Source: Armatimonadetes bacterium 13_1_40CM_64_14
GTDB lineage: Bacteria; Sysuimicrobiota; Sysuimicrobiia; Sysuimicrobiales; Kaftiobacteriaceae
Assembly (NCBI GenBank): GCA_001917855.1
Contig: MNEU01000082.1
Coordinates: 1-45,286, forward strand
Reading direction: 5' to 3'
Length of the DNA stretch: 45,286 nucleotides
Made by a program: the position numbers and the translations under genes
The notes under the pieces: model-generated
The model's database searches: none
What the model saw: only the letters and a program-made list of their open reading frames with translations
Told to the model about the DNA's origin: nothing
Shown here: piece after piece, positions 1 through 10,693 of the stretch
How positions within the stretch are numbered: position 1 is the first letter of the stretch
Layout of the letters: each line of letters starts with the position of its first letter

Positions 1-56
1 GCGCCAGGACGGTGCGGCCTGAGGGCACGGTAGCGGGCCAGGGGGTCTGGCCGGAC

Positions 57-197
57 TCAGTCATCTTCGGGGTCTAGAAGCTCCTCTTCGTCGGGGGTGA
101 ACTTCGCGCCGCACCGCGGGCAGACGACGCCATCCTCGGTCGCTGGGGCCAGGTGTAAGAAGACCAAGCGGCAGGTGGGACACAGAATCCGTAGCAC
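57..197 (-). CDS. Small zinc-ribbon protein downstream of sigH
   Basis: A 46-residue reading frame with two Cys knuckles, CPTC near the N terminus and CPRCG about 20 residues later, followed by a very acidic tail (DEEELLDPEDD). This is a classic small zinc ribbon. The start is taken as GTG at 197 because GGAG lies 7 bases upstream. It lies directly after sigH on the same strand, where Bacillota often carry rpmG (L33), but the sequence is not L33: the acidic tail is wrong for a ribosomal protein. A strong terminator hairpin sits just before its start, so it depends on read-through or its own promoter. The function is unknown; nucleic-acid or protein binding is only inferred from the fold. Confidence 0.55.
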   Translation of the reverse strand: MLRILCPTCRLVFLHLAPATEDGVVCPRCGAKFTPDEEELLDPEDD

Positions 198-212
198 CGG
201 ATCGCTCCAAGC

Positions 213-243
213 AAAAGGGGGATGAGATCGCGCCTCATCCCCC
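213..243 (-). terminator. Intrinsic terminator after sigH
   Basis: A perfect 10-bp inverted repeat (GGGGGATGAG / CTCATCCCCC, loop of 7) lies 26 bases past the sigH stop. On the minus strand it is followed by CTTTTGC. It should end the sigH transcript before the small zinc-ribbon gene. Confidence 0.75.
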
Positions 244-268
244 GAGACTGACTCCGCGCACTTCTGGT

Positions 269-907
269 CTAGTTTTCTTCACCTTCCAGGTTCCGTTCCA
301 GCTTGCGCTTGACGCGCTGCAGGGCGTTGTCGATGGATTTGACGTGGCGGTTCAGTTCGTTGGCCATCTCCTGGTACGATTTGCCTTCCAGGTAGGCCGT
401 GAGCACCTTGCACTCCAGTTCACTGAGGTTCTTGCGGATGCGCTCCCGCATGGTGGCGGACGCTTCCTGGTTGATGACGAGTTCCTCAGGGTCGCTGACC
501 TTGATGCTGCTGATCACGTCCAGCAGCGTGCGGTCCGAGTCCTCGTCGTAGATCGGCTTGTTCAGCGAGATGTAGGAGTTCAGCGGGATGTGCTTCTGAC
601 GTGTGGCAGTCTTGATCGCGGTAATGATCTGACGGGTGATGCACAACTCGGCGAATGCGCGGAACGAGGAGAGCTTGTCGGCCCGGAAATCGCGAATCGC
701 TTTGTAGAGGCCGATCATACCCTCCTGGATGATATCCTCGCGATCGGCCCCGATCAGGAAGTACGCTTTGGCTTTGACTCGGACGAAATTGCGGTACTTA
801 TTGATGAGGTATTCACTTGCGTGGTCATCACCGGATTTTGCTGAGGCGACGAGGTCTTCATCGCCCATTTCGGCATAGGTCGGTGCTTCCCGCCGCGCCA
901 GCGCCAC
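269..907 (-). CDS. sigH: RNA polymerase sigma factor SigH
   Basis: A sigma-70 family factor of 212 residues, the usual SigH length. Region 2 is seen as DIIQEGMIGLYKAIRDF and region 4 as an HTH around SYQEMANELNRHVKSIDNAL near the C terminus. The start is set at GTG 907 because GGAGG lies 8 bases upstream; longer in-frame extensions run through its promoter and are not believable. In Bacillota SigH directs transition-phase, competence and early sporulation genes. Here it follows cysS and rlmB, exactly the Bacillota order, which supports orthology. It has its own consensus promoter and a terminator, so it is a single-gene unit. No sporulation genes are in the window, so its regulon cannot be inferred. 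Confidence 0.93.
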   Translation of the reverse strand: MALARREAPTYAEMGDEDLVASAKSGDDHASEYLINKYRNFVRVKAKAYFLIGADREDIIQEGMIGLYKAIRDFRADKLSSFRAFAELCITRQIITAIKTATRQKHIPLNSYISLNKPIYDEDSDRTLLDVISSIKVSDPEELVINQEASATMRERIRKNLSELECKVLTAYLEGKSYQEMANELNRHVKSIDNALQRVKRKLERNLEGEEN

Positions 908-940
908 TCTGTTTGCCTCCACCGTGATGATTCGAGGCTC

Positions 941-969
941 ATTATACGAACCGGTCCACACCACGTCAA
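941..969 (-). promoter_or_regulatory. Housekeeping (sigma-A) promoter of sigH
   Basis: On the minus strand TTGACG (964-969), a 17-bp spacer and TATAAT (941-946) form a near-perfect sigma-70/sigma-A promoter. The predicted transcript start is near 934, about 27 bases before the sigH GTG. Confidence 0.85.
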
Positions 970-1004
970 GAAAAAGGTGCGCCCCGAGTGTGGAACGCGC
1001 GACC

Positions 1005-1799
1005 TCACGGTGGGGCCTCGACCGTCGACTGCGTGTGGAGTTGTCGTACAACTTCATACAGTAAGATGCCGCCGGCAACAGAGACGTTGAGCGAGCTGAG
1101 GCGACCACGCATCGGGAGACGCACCAGGGCATCGCAACGCTCGCGCACCAGCCGGCTCAGTCCCCTCCCCTCTCCACCCAAGACGAGCGCCACGGGTGGG
1201 AGTAACCGCATGTCATAGTGCACGGTCGATGCGGCGGGATCGGCACCCACCACCCACAGTCGGGCGTCCTTCAATGCGTCCAACGCGCGGGAGATGTTGG
1301 TCACTTGAGCAACGGGCAGGTGCTCCAACGCCCCCGCGGATGTCCGGGCAACGGTCGGCGTCAACCCGACGGCCCGGTGGCGGGGGATGATGATACCGTG
1401 CACCCCCGCCCCGTCCGCGGTCCGGATGAGGGCGCCGAGGTTCGCCGGATCTTCCACGCCCTCGACCACGAGGACAAACGGGGCTTGATTGCGGTGGCGC
1501 GCGCTGGCGAGGATCTCGTCCACGCTCACGAGTGATTTCGCCGATGTCAGCGCGATTGCACCCTGATGGTGCGCGCCCTGCGCCAGGTGGTCGAGACGGC
1601 GCTCGTCGACAAACTGCACAAAAATATCGTGCTGCTTGGCTTCCTGCAGGATGGCCCGAATCGTGCCGCCGTGGGCCGCCCGGGTCAGGAGAACCTTGCG
1701 CAAGGGGCGGCCAGCGCGCAGCGCTTCCAGCACCGCCCGCCGCCCGGGCAGGATGTCTTGGTCTCCTTCGGCTTCGCTACGGTCGTGGCTGTCGGGCAT
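1005..1799 (-). CDS. rlmB: 23S rRNA 2'-O-ribose methyltransferase, TrmH/SpoU family (RlmB type)
   Basis: A SPOUT (alpha/beta-knot) methyltransferase of 264 residues that transfers a methyl group from SAM to a 2'-OH of 23S rRNA (Gm2251 in E. coli). An N-terminal RNA-binding domain (about residues 15-90) precedes the catalytic domain. Its three motifs are visible: EGVEDPANLGALIRT (113-127), LGGEGRG (207-213) and SLNVSVAGGI (236-245). The ATG at 1799 lies 23 bases inside the end of cysS, so the two are probably translationally coupled. No clear Shine-Dalgarno is seen. cysS-(mrnC)-rlmB-sigH is standard Bacillota order; mrnC, usually between them, is missing. Confidence 0.93.
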   Translation of the reverse strand: MPDSHDRSEAEGDQDILPGRRAVLEALRAGRPLRKVLLTRAAHGGTIRAILQEAKQHDIFVQFVDERRLDHLAQGAHHQGAIALTSAKSLVSVDEILASARHRNQAPFVLVVEGVEDPANLGALIRTADGAGVHGIIIPRHRAVGLTPTVARTSAGALEHLPVAQVTNISRALDALKDARLWVVGADPAASTVHYDMRLLPPVALVLGGEGRGLSRLVRERCDALVRLPMRGRLSSLNVSVAGGILLYEVVRQLHTQSTVEAPP

Positions 1800-3327
1800 C
1801 AGGAGAAGGCTCGCGCCCGTCAGGCGACGCCACGCGCCACCGGGGACCGGTGGGCAAATCCTCCACGAGGATCCCTAGCTCTCCCAGCCGGGCCCGCACG
1901 CGGTCGGCCACATCATAGGCATGCCGTGCGCGCGCGCGTTCGCGTCCGGCGAGCAGCGTGCGGATCAAATGCTCGGGATCCGCGGTCGACGCAGGCTCAG
2001 GGAAGAGCTCGGCGGCGTGCGTGCGGACATCGGCCAGCACGGCCTGCAGGGCAGGGACCAATCGTGCGGTCACACCCGGACGCTGCAAGGATAGCCCCAG
2101 CACCTGCGCCAAGTCGCGCAGGGTGTCGGAGGCCACCCACAGGCCGGCCCGCCCTTGCCCCGAGCCCTTAAGCGCCCCATCGGCCACCCGGTTGATCTCC
2201 GCTGCCAGCGTGAAGAGTGCGGCCACCGCCTGGGGGGTGTTCACGTCGTCATCCATAGCTGCCTCGAACGCCTCGCGGGCCCGCCGCGCCGGCTCCGTCA
2301 GCCCGGCGTCCTCCCGGTCGCTCGTGCGGGCGATCGCTTCCTCCGCGTTGGTGAGAGCGGTGCGGAGCCGTTCCAACCCGCGCGTCGAGGCGCGGAGGGC
2401 CTCATCCGTCCACCGCACCGGAGTGCGGTAGTGCGCGCTGAGGTAGAAGAGCCGGATCGCGTCGGCGGAGTACTGCCTCAGGGCATCTTGAAGCGAGACG
2501 AAGTTCCCGAGGTGGCGGTGCATCTCTTCGCCCACCGGCGGCTTCATCAGCGCATTGTGCAGCCAGTAGCGGACAAACGGCATTCGCCCCGTGAAGGCCT
2601 CACTCTGCGCGACTTCGTTTTCATGGTGAGGGAAGACGAGGTCCTCGCCGCCCCCGTGGATATCGATCTGCTCCCCCAAGTACTGCAGAATCATCGCCGA
2701 ACATTCGATGTGCCAGCCAGGACGCCCCGGCCCCCAGGGACTGGGCCAGGACGGCTCGCCCGCCTTGGCGGCCTTCCAGAGGACGAAGTCCATAGGATGT
2801 TCTTTCCGCGGATCGGGGTCGATCCGTGCCCCGGCCTGCATTTCCTCCAGCGATCGCCCCGACAGCCGCAGGTAGCGGGGAAACGATGACACTCGGAAGT
2901 AGACATCCCCGTTCACGCGATACGCATGCCCCCGCGCGATTAGTCCCGCAATGATCTCCACGATCTTCGGGATGGTTTCTGAGGCCCGAGGGTAGTAGTC
3001 GGCCCGCCGGACCCCCAGGGCATCGATCTCGCGAAAGAACCGGTCGACATACTCTTGCGCAATCTCGGCGACTCCGCGGCCCTCCCGCGTGGCGCGCTCG
3101 ATGATCCGATCCTCGATATCGGTGAAGTTCTGGACGTGGAGGACTCGATGGCCGCGGTATTCGAGGTAGCGCCGTAGGACGTCGAAGAACGCATAACTGA
3201 ATCCGTGCCCCACATGGGCGGGGCCGTACAGGTTGGGCCCGCACACGTACATCCGCACGACTCCGCGCTCCAGCGGGACAAACTCTTCCACGGTGCGGGT
3301 CGCGGTGTTATGAAGACGGAAACTCAT
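1777..3327 (-). CDS. cysS: Cysteinyl-tRNA synthetase with divergent KMSKS loop
   Basis: Class I aminoacyl-tRNA synthetase charging tRNA-Cys, 516 residues against about 460 for most. The HIGH motif is HVGH (38-41). The four zinc ligands of the cysteine pocket are intact (C29, C209, H234, E238). The C-terminal half holds the DALR/anticodon-binding helices. The odd feature is the KMSKS loop: where family members read KMSKSLGNF, this protein reads EMHRHLGNF (268-276), so both lysines are lost although the following LGNF aligns perfectly. That loop normally stabilises the ATP transition state. The enzyme may be slow, use the arginine instead, or be a CysS-like ligase with another role, with a standard CysS elsewhere. 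The overlap with rlmB and the synteny favour true cysS ancestry. Confidence 0.9.
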   Translation of the reverse strand: MSFRLHNTATRTVEEFVPLERGVVRMYVCGPNLYGPAHVGHGFSYAFFDVLRRYLEYRGHRVLHVQNFTDIEDRIIERATREGRGVAEIAQEYVDRFFREIDALGVRRADYYPRASETIPKIVEIIAGLIARGHAYRVNGDVYFRVSSFPRYLRLSGRSLEEMQAGARIDPDPRKEHPMDFVLWKAAKAGEPSWPSPWGPGRPGWHIECSAMILQYLGEQIDIHGGGEDLVFPHHENEVAQSEAFTGRMPFVRYWLHNALMKPPVGEEMHRHLGNFVSLQDALRQYSADAIRLFYLSAHYRTPVRWTDEALRASTRGLERLRTALTNAEEAIARTSDREDAGLTEPARRAREAFEAAMDDDVNTPQAVAALFTLAAEINRVADGALKGSGQGRAGLWVASDTLRDLAQVLGLSLQRPGVTARLVPALQAVLADVRTHAAELFPEPASTADPEHLIRTLLAGRERARARHAYDVADRVRARLGELGILVEDLPTGPRWRVASPDGREPSPDARQPRP

Positions 3328-3421
3328 GACCCGAGTGTATCAAAAACGCATCGCCCCGGCCCTCGACCACCTCGGGCGTCACCGCCGCCCCGGGGCGCGA
3401 AAATTCGTGGGGGACGTCGGC

Positions 3422-3760
3422 TCAGGTCGACCGAAAGGCCTCGATCGCGTCGAGCTCGGCACAGACCTCCCATGCCGCTGAGGAACGGAGGCTGCGCGGG
3501 TCGATGCGCCGATAGCGACGCACGTCAACGCAGCCGTGGTCAGTGACGATGCGGTAGAACCGTTCTCCTGCCTCGTAGCGCGTTTCGACGATCTTCACCA
3601 CGTGTACGTACTCTCCGTTCCGCCAGAACCCCGTCACCCGCGGATGCACCGCGGCGGGTCGATCGACTTCCACGGAGACCGGGTCGGCCACGACCGCGCG
3701 CTCGACGAAGAGCAGCTCCGGCAAGGGCTCTGACTTGTGGACCGGACTGCTGCCTCTCAT
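3422..3760 (-). CDS. Conserved hypothetical protein, DUF6504-like
   Basis: About 112 residues from ATG 3760. GTG at 3784 or ATG at 3883, which would overlap ispF, are possible; none has a good Shine-Dalgarno. The core (VSVEVDRPAAVHPRVTGF, then a beta-rich stretch with EAGERFYRIVTDHGC) resembles small beta-barrel-like proteins annotated DUF6504, where a short domain re-binds a nucleic acid or another protein. That assignment is from memory of the family's look. It sits between ispDF and cysS on the same strand, where Bacillota carry gltX/cysE; both of those are absent. No catalytic motif is visible. Confidence 0.6.
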   Translation of the reverse strand: MRGSSPVHKSEPLPELLFVERAVVADPVSVEVDRPAAVHPRVTGFWRNGEYVHVVKIVETRYEAGERFYRIVTDHGCVDVRRYRRIDPRSLRSSAAWEVCAELDAIEAFRST

Positions 3761-3824
3761 CGAAAACCGGCTGGTCGCCGCCACCTCCCGGAGGTGCGCC
3801 GGAGGCGTCCCACTCTCGACACCG

Positions 3825-5000
3825 TCAGGACGCCCCCACCAGAGTTGCCACGGCGTGCGCCGCAATCCCTTCGTGGCGTCCAATCGCCCCCATCCCCTCG
3901 GCGGTGGTGGCTTTGATGCTCACCGATGATGGATCGACGCTCATCGCCCCGGCCAGCCGCTCACGCATGGAGGCAAAGTACGGTGACAGGCGGGGAGCCT
4001 CGGCGAGCAGCACCGAATCCACGTGGACGATCCGCCACCCCGCTGCGCTCACCATGGCCGTCACGCGGCGCAGCAGCTCGAGGCTGTCCGCATCCTTCCA
4101 CACAGCATCCGTGGAGGGGAAGTGCTGTCCGACATCGCCCAATCCGGCAGCACCGAGTACCGCGTCCATCACAGCGTGCGCCAGCACGTCCGCGTCCGAA
4201 TGACCCAGCAGTCCCCGCGGGGACGGGATCGACACGCCGCCCAACCGCAAGGTCCGACCGGGGACGAGTCGGTGTACATCGTATCCGAGGCCCGTCCGCA
4301 TGACGCGCTGCGGGCTGGGGCGTAAATACATCTCGGCGAGATCACGGTCAGACGGCACAGTCACCTTCAGGTTTTGGGGAGTATCTTCGACGATCCGCAC
4401 CGCCTGCCCCAGACGCTCCACCAACACGGCGTCGTCGGTGCCGATGAAACCCTCCGCGTTCGCCCGAACGTGGGCCTGCCTCAAGAGATCCGTTCGAAAG
4501 GCCTGGGGCGTACGCGCGATCCACAACCGCTCCCGGTCCAGCGTCTGCGCGACAGTCGTCCCTTCTACCCGCTTGACCGTTTCGCGGAGAGGCACCCCCG
4601 CCGTCGCGGCGCCTGTCTGCGATGCGGTCATGATCACTGCAGTGACAACCTCCGGGCTCACCAGGGGGCGTGCGCCGTCATGGATGACGGCGACGGGGGC
4701 CGGGCCCACGTGGGCGAGCCCTGCCAACACGGACGCCTGCCGGTGGTCTCCTCCGGCGACAATAGAGGTCACTTTGGGAGTCTCGTACGTGGTCAGCAGG
4801 GTGCGGGCGAGGTCGATGTCCTCCCCGCGGACGACCACGATGATGCTGTCGACGGCGGGGGACTGCGCCACGCGTCGCGCGGCGTGGACAACCATCGGCA
4901 CGCCGGCAAGAGGGACGAAGGCTTTGGGAAGCGTCCCCCCCAGGCGCTCCCCCCGACCTGCCGCGACGATGACGGCAGCCGCCGACGCGGCCGAGCTCAT
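3825..5000 (-). CDS. ispDF: Bifunctional IspD/IspF (MEP isoprenoid pathway)
   Basis: Fusion of 391 residues. Residues 1-230 are 2-C-methyl-D-erythritol 4-phosphate cytidylyltransferase (IspD; nucleotide-binding AAGRGERLGGTLPKAF at 13-28, HDGARPLV at 107-114). Residues 234-391 are 2-C-methyl-D-erythritol 2,4-cyclodiphosphate synthase (IspF; metal-site DVH at 241-243, GHSDADVL at 266-273). The two steps are not consecutive in the pathway (IspE acts between them), but the fusion is well known, mainly in Proteobacteria; in Bacillota the genes are usually adjacent and separate. The start ATG overlaps the stop of the YacL-like gene by four bases (ATGA), so translation is coupled. It supplies isoprenyl diphosphates for quinones, undecaprenyl phosphate and the farnesyl tail of heme O. 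Confidence 0.95.
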   Translation of the reverse strand: MSSAASAAAVIVAAGRGERLGGTLPKAFVPLAGVPMVVHAARRVAQSPAVDSIIVVVRGEDIDLARTLLTTYETPKVTSIVAGGDHRQASVLAGLAHVGPAPVAVIHDGARPLVSPEVVTAVIMTASQTGAATAGVPLRETVKRVEGTTVAQTLDRERLWIARTPQAFRTDLLRQAHVRANAEGFIGTDDAVLVERLGQAVRIVEDTPQNLKVTVPSDRDLAEMYLRPSPQRVMRTGLGYDVHRLVPGRTLRLGGVSIPSPRGLLGHSDADVLAHAVMDAVLGAAGLGDVGQHFPSTDAVWKDADSLELLRRVTAMVSAAGWRIVHVDSVLLAEAPRLSPYFASMRERLAGAMSVDPSSVSIKATTAEGMGAIGRHEGIAAHAVATLVGAS

Positions 5001-6070
5001 CGCCGCTCCGAGGGGACGCCCTGCGCTTCCTTCGGCCGCCCGAAGATCATCCGGCCGGCGACGGTTTGGAGGACGCTGGTAACGACGACATCCGAGGTAT
5101 CGCCGATATACTTTTTGCCGCCTTCGACAACGACCATCGTGCCGTCGTCGAGGTACCCCACACCTTGGCCGGCTTCTTTGCCGTCTTTGATCACCTGCAC
5201 CGTCAATTCCTCGCCGGGCAGGACTACCGGCCGCAGGGCCTGCGACAGCTCGTTGATGTTGAGGACGCGGATGCCCTGCAGTTCAGCGACCTTGTTGAGG
5301 TTGAAGTCATTGGTCACAATCCAGCCTCGCACGTTCTTCGCCAACGCCACCAGGGTGCCGTCCACGTCGGGACCGCTGTCTTTGGCATCCTCGACAATTT
5401 GGACCGCCTGCAATTCCTGTTGTAGCCTGCGCAGGACATCCAACCCCCGCCGCCCGCGGTTGCGGCGGAGCGTGTCAGAGGAATCGGCGATGCGCTGCAA
5501 CTCGGACAGCACCGCGCGCGTGACCAGCAGCGGGCCTTCCAAGAAGCCTGAGGTGACCACATCGGCGACGCGGCCGTCGATGATCACGCTGGTATCCAGG
5601 ACCTTGGGCACACCCCGTCCCTTGACGCCGCCCCGACTGGAGCGGTCCATTCGGGAGAACGTGCTGGTAACCTCATCGCGCCGCTGCATCACCAGGTGGT
5701 ACCCCAGATAAGCGAGCGCGATCGCGGCGGCCAGGGCCAAGTAGTTGCCGACGCCGGGGATCCGCGCCAGGGGGTAGCCAACAAGAAACGCCAGGACCAA
5801 TCCTGACCCCAGACCCAACACGCCCAGCGCCACATCGCGGAGCGACACATTCGCTAAGCGATTCAGTACCCACCCCATTAGCCGTTCAAACCAGCGCCAG
5901 ATCCACCCCGCGAAGATCACTCCGAGGAGAGCACCGACCAGCAAGCCGCCCGCGACTGTTTCGATGCGAACACCGCGCAGCGCCTCGAGTTGCGCCGCGA
6001 CCCACGCCGTGACCTGATAACCAACAGCTGCACCAAGGATGAGCCCTGCGATTCGGACGATGATAGTCAT
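4997..6070 (-). CDS. yacL: Membrane PIN/TRAM-domain protein, YacL family
   Basis: A 357-residue protein with four predicted membrane helices in residues 1-128, a PIN nuclease-like domain starting at KVLDTSVIIDGR (156-167, acidic D159 and D165), and a C-terminal TRAM domain that binds RNA. This is the Bacillota YacL architecture: a membrane-tethered putative ribonuclease of unknown substrate. AAGGTG lies 9 bases upstream of the ATG. A possible -10 (TATAGT, 6102-6107) lies 30 bases before the start, but the -35 is poor. It is the first gene of the run YacL-ispDF and is divergent from the gene at 6322. disA, which usually precedes yacL, is absent. Confidence 0.9.
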   Translation of the reverse strand: MTIIVRIAGLILGAAVGYQVTAWVAAQLEALRGVRIETVAGGLLVGALLGVIFAGWIWRWFERLMGWVLNRLANVSLRDVALGVLGLGSGLVLAFLVGYPLARIPGVGNYLALAAAIALAYLGYHLVMQRRDEVTSTFSRMDRSSRGGVKGRGVPKVLDTSVIIDGRVADVVTSGFLEGPLLVTRAVLSELQRIADSSDTLRRNRGRRGLDVLRRLQQELQAVQIVEDAKDSGPDVDGTLVALAKNVRGWIVTNDFNLNKVAELQGIRVLNINELSQALRPVVLPGEELTVQVIKDGKEAGQGVGYLDDGTMVVVEGGKKYIGDTSDVVVTSVLQTVAGRMIFGRPKEAQGVPSERR

Positions 6071-6184
6071 GCGCGTTTACACCTTCGAGGAGTCTACCCT
6101 TACTATAACCGATTCACTCTAGGCAGGTGCACATCTCATCTATGCCCGCTCGCGCCGTCGATGCGTCCATCGATATCACATTCC

Positions 6185-6214
6185 TTGACAATGATTCGCA
6201 GCGGTCCCTATAAT
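6185..6214 (+). promoter_or_regulatory. Consensus sigma-A promoter for the MazG-like gene
   Basis: TTGACA (6185-6190), an 18-bp spacer and TATAAT (6209-6214), both hexamers perfect. It points into the gene starting at 6322, leaving a leader of about 100 bases. Confidence 0.8.
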
Positions 6215-6321
6215 GATCGCGACTCAGCCTTCGTTGTGGCGGCGTACGGATGACCGGTCCGTCCTGTGTGCCGTCGAGGTGGGTGGCGAAAGAAGCCGGC
6301 CGAATTGTCTAGGGGGAAACC

Positions 6322-6717
6322 ATGAAGGACACCGACGAAGCGCAATTCCAGGCCACGGTTTCCGAATACCTGCTTCGACACCGCAGTATCCTCGATGTCC
6401 AGACCAAGCTCGGCGAAGCAACGGCGCGCGTCAATCGCGCGATCGCCAAATCCGTCACCACCTGTGGGTGCATTTCCGTCAACGCGACGAAGCAGACATT
6501 CCCCATCGATATCGGTCTGCGGGAACTGAAGCAGTTCATGGCCACGCACCTCGCGGGGCAGATGTGCGAGAAGTGCCGCGAGGTCTTGGAAACCGAAATC
6601 GGCACCACGCTATTCTATCTTGCCGCGATGTGCAGCCTGCTGGATCTCAACCTCAAGGACGTTTTAGAAAAAGAACACGCCCGGGTCAGTGCCCTGGGCG
6701 TCTTCAACCTCACCTAA
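6322..6717 (+). CDS. Conserved Bacillota-type protein with MazG-like C-terminal helices
   Basis: A 131-residue protein with GGGGGAAACC before the ATG. Residues 15-40 (SEYLLRHRSILDVQTKLGEA) and the segment SVTTCGCISV (54-63) match a small conserved clostridial family I remember as annotated DUF1573. The C-terminal half, with CEKCREVLETEIGTTLFYLA, looks like the helical MazG nucleotide-pyrophosphohydrolase fold, but the acidic metal-binding set of MazG is not clearly complete. Four Cys (CGC and CEKC) could hold a metal. It has its own perfect promoter, is the only plus-strand gene in the first 22 kb, and is convergent with radA. The function is unknown. Confidence 0.8.
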   Translation: MKDTDEAQFQATVSEYLLRHRSILDVQTKLGEATARVNRAIAKSVTTCGCISVNATKQTFPIDIGLRELKQFMATHLAGQMCEKCREVLETEIGTTLFYLAAMCSLLDLNLKDVLEKEHARVSALGVFNLT

Positions 6718-6791
6718 CCGCAGGGTTTCAAGACTTCGCGGACGGGGCTTCAGGGCGAATCCCCCTCAACTAGAAGGCCGTGCGTCGCGGT

Positions 6792-8138
6792 TCAGGGGAT
6801 CAGGTGTTGGAGTGCCGAGGCGACCTGCGAGACCGGGACTAGTTCGATCCCGGCTACCTGCAGTTCAGCCGCCGGTGCCGGGGCGATACAGCGGCGAAAC
6901 CCCAGCCGCGCTGCCTCCAGCGCTCGTTTCTCCAGCTGCGGGACCATACGCAGTTCGCCACCGAGCCCGATCTCGCCAATCGCCACTGCGGTCGGATCGA
7001 CCGGCCGGCCGCGCAAGCTGCTGGCCACCGCCGCGGCCACGCCGAGGTCGACTGCGGGCTCGTTCACGTTTACCCCGCCTGCTACGCTGACATACACGTC
7101 GTGGCTCGCGAGTGCCATGCCCGCTCGTTTCTCCAACACCGCCAACAAGACGACGGTGCGATTGTAGTCCACGCCTGCGACGGTGCGCCGCGGCATGCCG
7201 AAGACCGTGGGCGTCACCAACGCTTGCACCTCCACGAGGAGCGGCCGCGTCCCTTCCATGGCGCACACCACGGCGGATCCTGGTGCCTCGGCGGCACGTT
7301 CGGAGAGAAAAGCTGCCGATGGGTTGAGGACATCGCGCAGACCCGTCTCTCGCATCTCAAAGACCCCAATCTCGTTTGTGGATCCAAAACGGTTCTTGGT
7401 CGCGCGGATGATGCGGTACGCGTGGTGCCGGTCGCCTTCGAAGTACAAGACGGTGTCCACGATGTGTTCGAGCACCCGCGGGCCCGCGAGTTGACCCTCT
7501 TTGGTCACGTGCCCCACGATGAGCACGCAGATGGTTTGGTCCTTCGCTAGCCGCATCAGGTCGGCGGTGCACTCCCGCACCTGCCCGACGCTGCCAGGCG
7601 CCGATGACAGACCCGGCTTAACAACGGTCTGGATGGAGTCTACGACCACCACCTGCGGATGTTCCAGCTTGCAGGCCCCAAGAATCGCCTCGAGGTTGGC
7701 TTCCGCCAAGAGCAACAGGTTAGGGGTGGCCACACCCAACCGATCGGCGCGGAGTTTGACCTGGGCGGCGGATTCCTCGCCACTGACATACAGCACCAGG
7801 TGCCCGGCCTCGGCCAGGTTCCGACAGGCCTGCGTGAGCAAAGTGGTTTTCCCGATCCCGGGATCGCCGCCGATGAGCACCAGCGACCCGGGTACAAGGC
7901 CCCCACCCAATACCCGATCCAGTTCTGCCGACCCGGTCGCCATGCGCGGCTGTGAGGTAGACACGACCTCGGTCATCGCGACTGGCACCGCCGGCGGGGC
8001 AGGCCGTTGCGAGCCGACCTCACCCCCCATTTCCTCCACCAGGGAATTCCACGCCTCGCAGGCAGGACACCGCCCCAACCACTTCGGGGAGGCGTACCCG
8101 CAGGCTTGGCACACATATTGGAGTCGCGATTTACTCAT
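6792..8138 (-). CDS. radA: DNA repair protein RadA (RecA-like, Lon-like C terminus)
   Basis: A branch-migration ATPase that processes recombination intermediates. With the ATG at 8138 it has 448 residues: a C4 zinc finger (C10, C13, C24, C27), a RecA core with Walker A GGDPGIGKT (90-98), the RadA-specific KNRFG motif (248-252), and a C-terminal Lon-protease-like domain that is structural. The frame stays open to GTG 8222, close behind clpC, but family members start just before the zinc finger and that GTG has no Shine-Dalgarno. It follows clpC on the same strand, probably co-transcribed, as in Bacillota. Confidence 0.95.
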   Translation of the reverse strand: MSKSRLQYVCQACGYASPKWLGRCPACEAWNSLVEEMGGEVGSQRPAPPAVPVAMTEVVSTSQPRMATGSAELDRVLGGGLVPGSLVLIGGDPGIGKTTLLTQACRNLAEAGHLVLYVSGEESAAQVKLRADRLGVATPNLLLLAEANLEAILGACKLEHPQVVVVDSIQTVVKPGLSSAPGSVGQVRECTADLMRLAKDQTICVLIVGHVTKEGQLAGPRVLEHIVDTVLYFEGDRHHAYRIIRATKNRFGSTNEIGVFEMRETGLRDVLNPSAAFLSERAAEAPGSAVVCAMEGTRPLLVEVQALVTPTVFGMPRRTVAGVDYNRTVVLLAVLEKRAGMALASHDVYVSVAGGVNVNEPAVDLGVAAAVASSLRGRPVDPTAVAIGEIGLGGELRMVPQLEKRALEAARLGFRRCIAPAPAAELQVAGIELVPVSQVASALQHLIP

Positions 8139-8233
8139 CGCACCCATCTCGCCAACAGAAAAGCCCGGCTCTCCACCGGGCCGTTCGTATGCGTCCGCAT
8201 CTGAGGGACTACTCTCCTCCACGTGCGCGCTGG

Positions 8234-10693
<2,460 letters not shown>

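Noticed and set aside
1-56. A tRNA or terminator at the left edge
   Set aside because: A 6-bp GGCCAG/CTGGCC hairpin exists but has no T-run, and no cloverleaf fits in the visible bases.
344-844. Long plus-strand frame opposite sigH
   Set aside because: It mirrors a clear sigH on the other strand; high GC creates open shadow frames.
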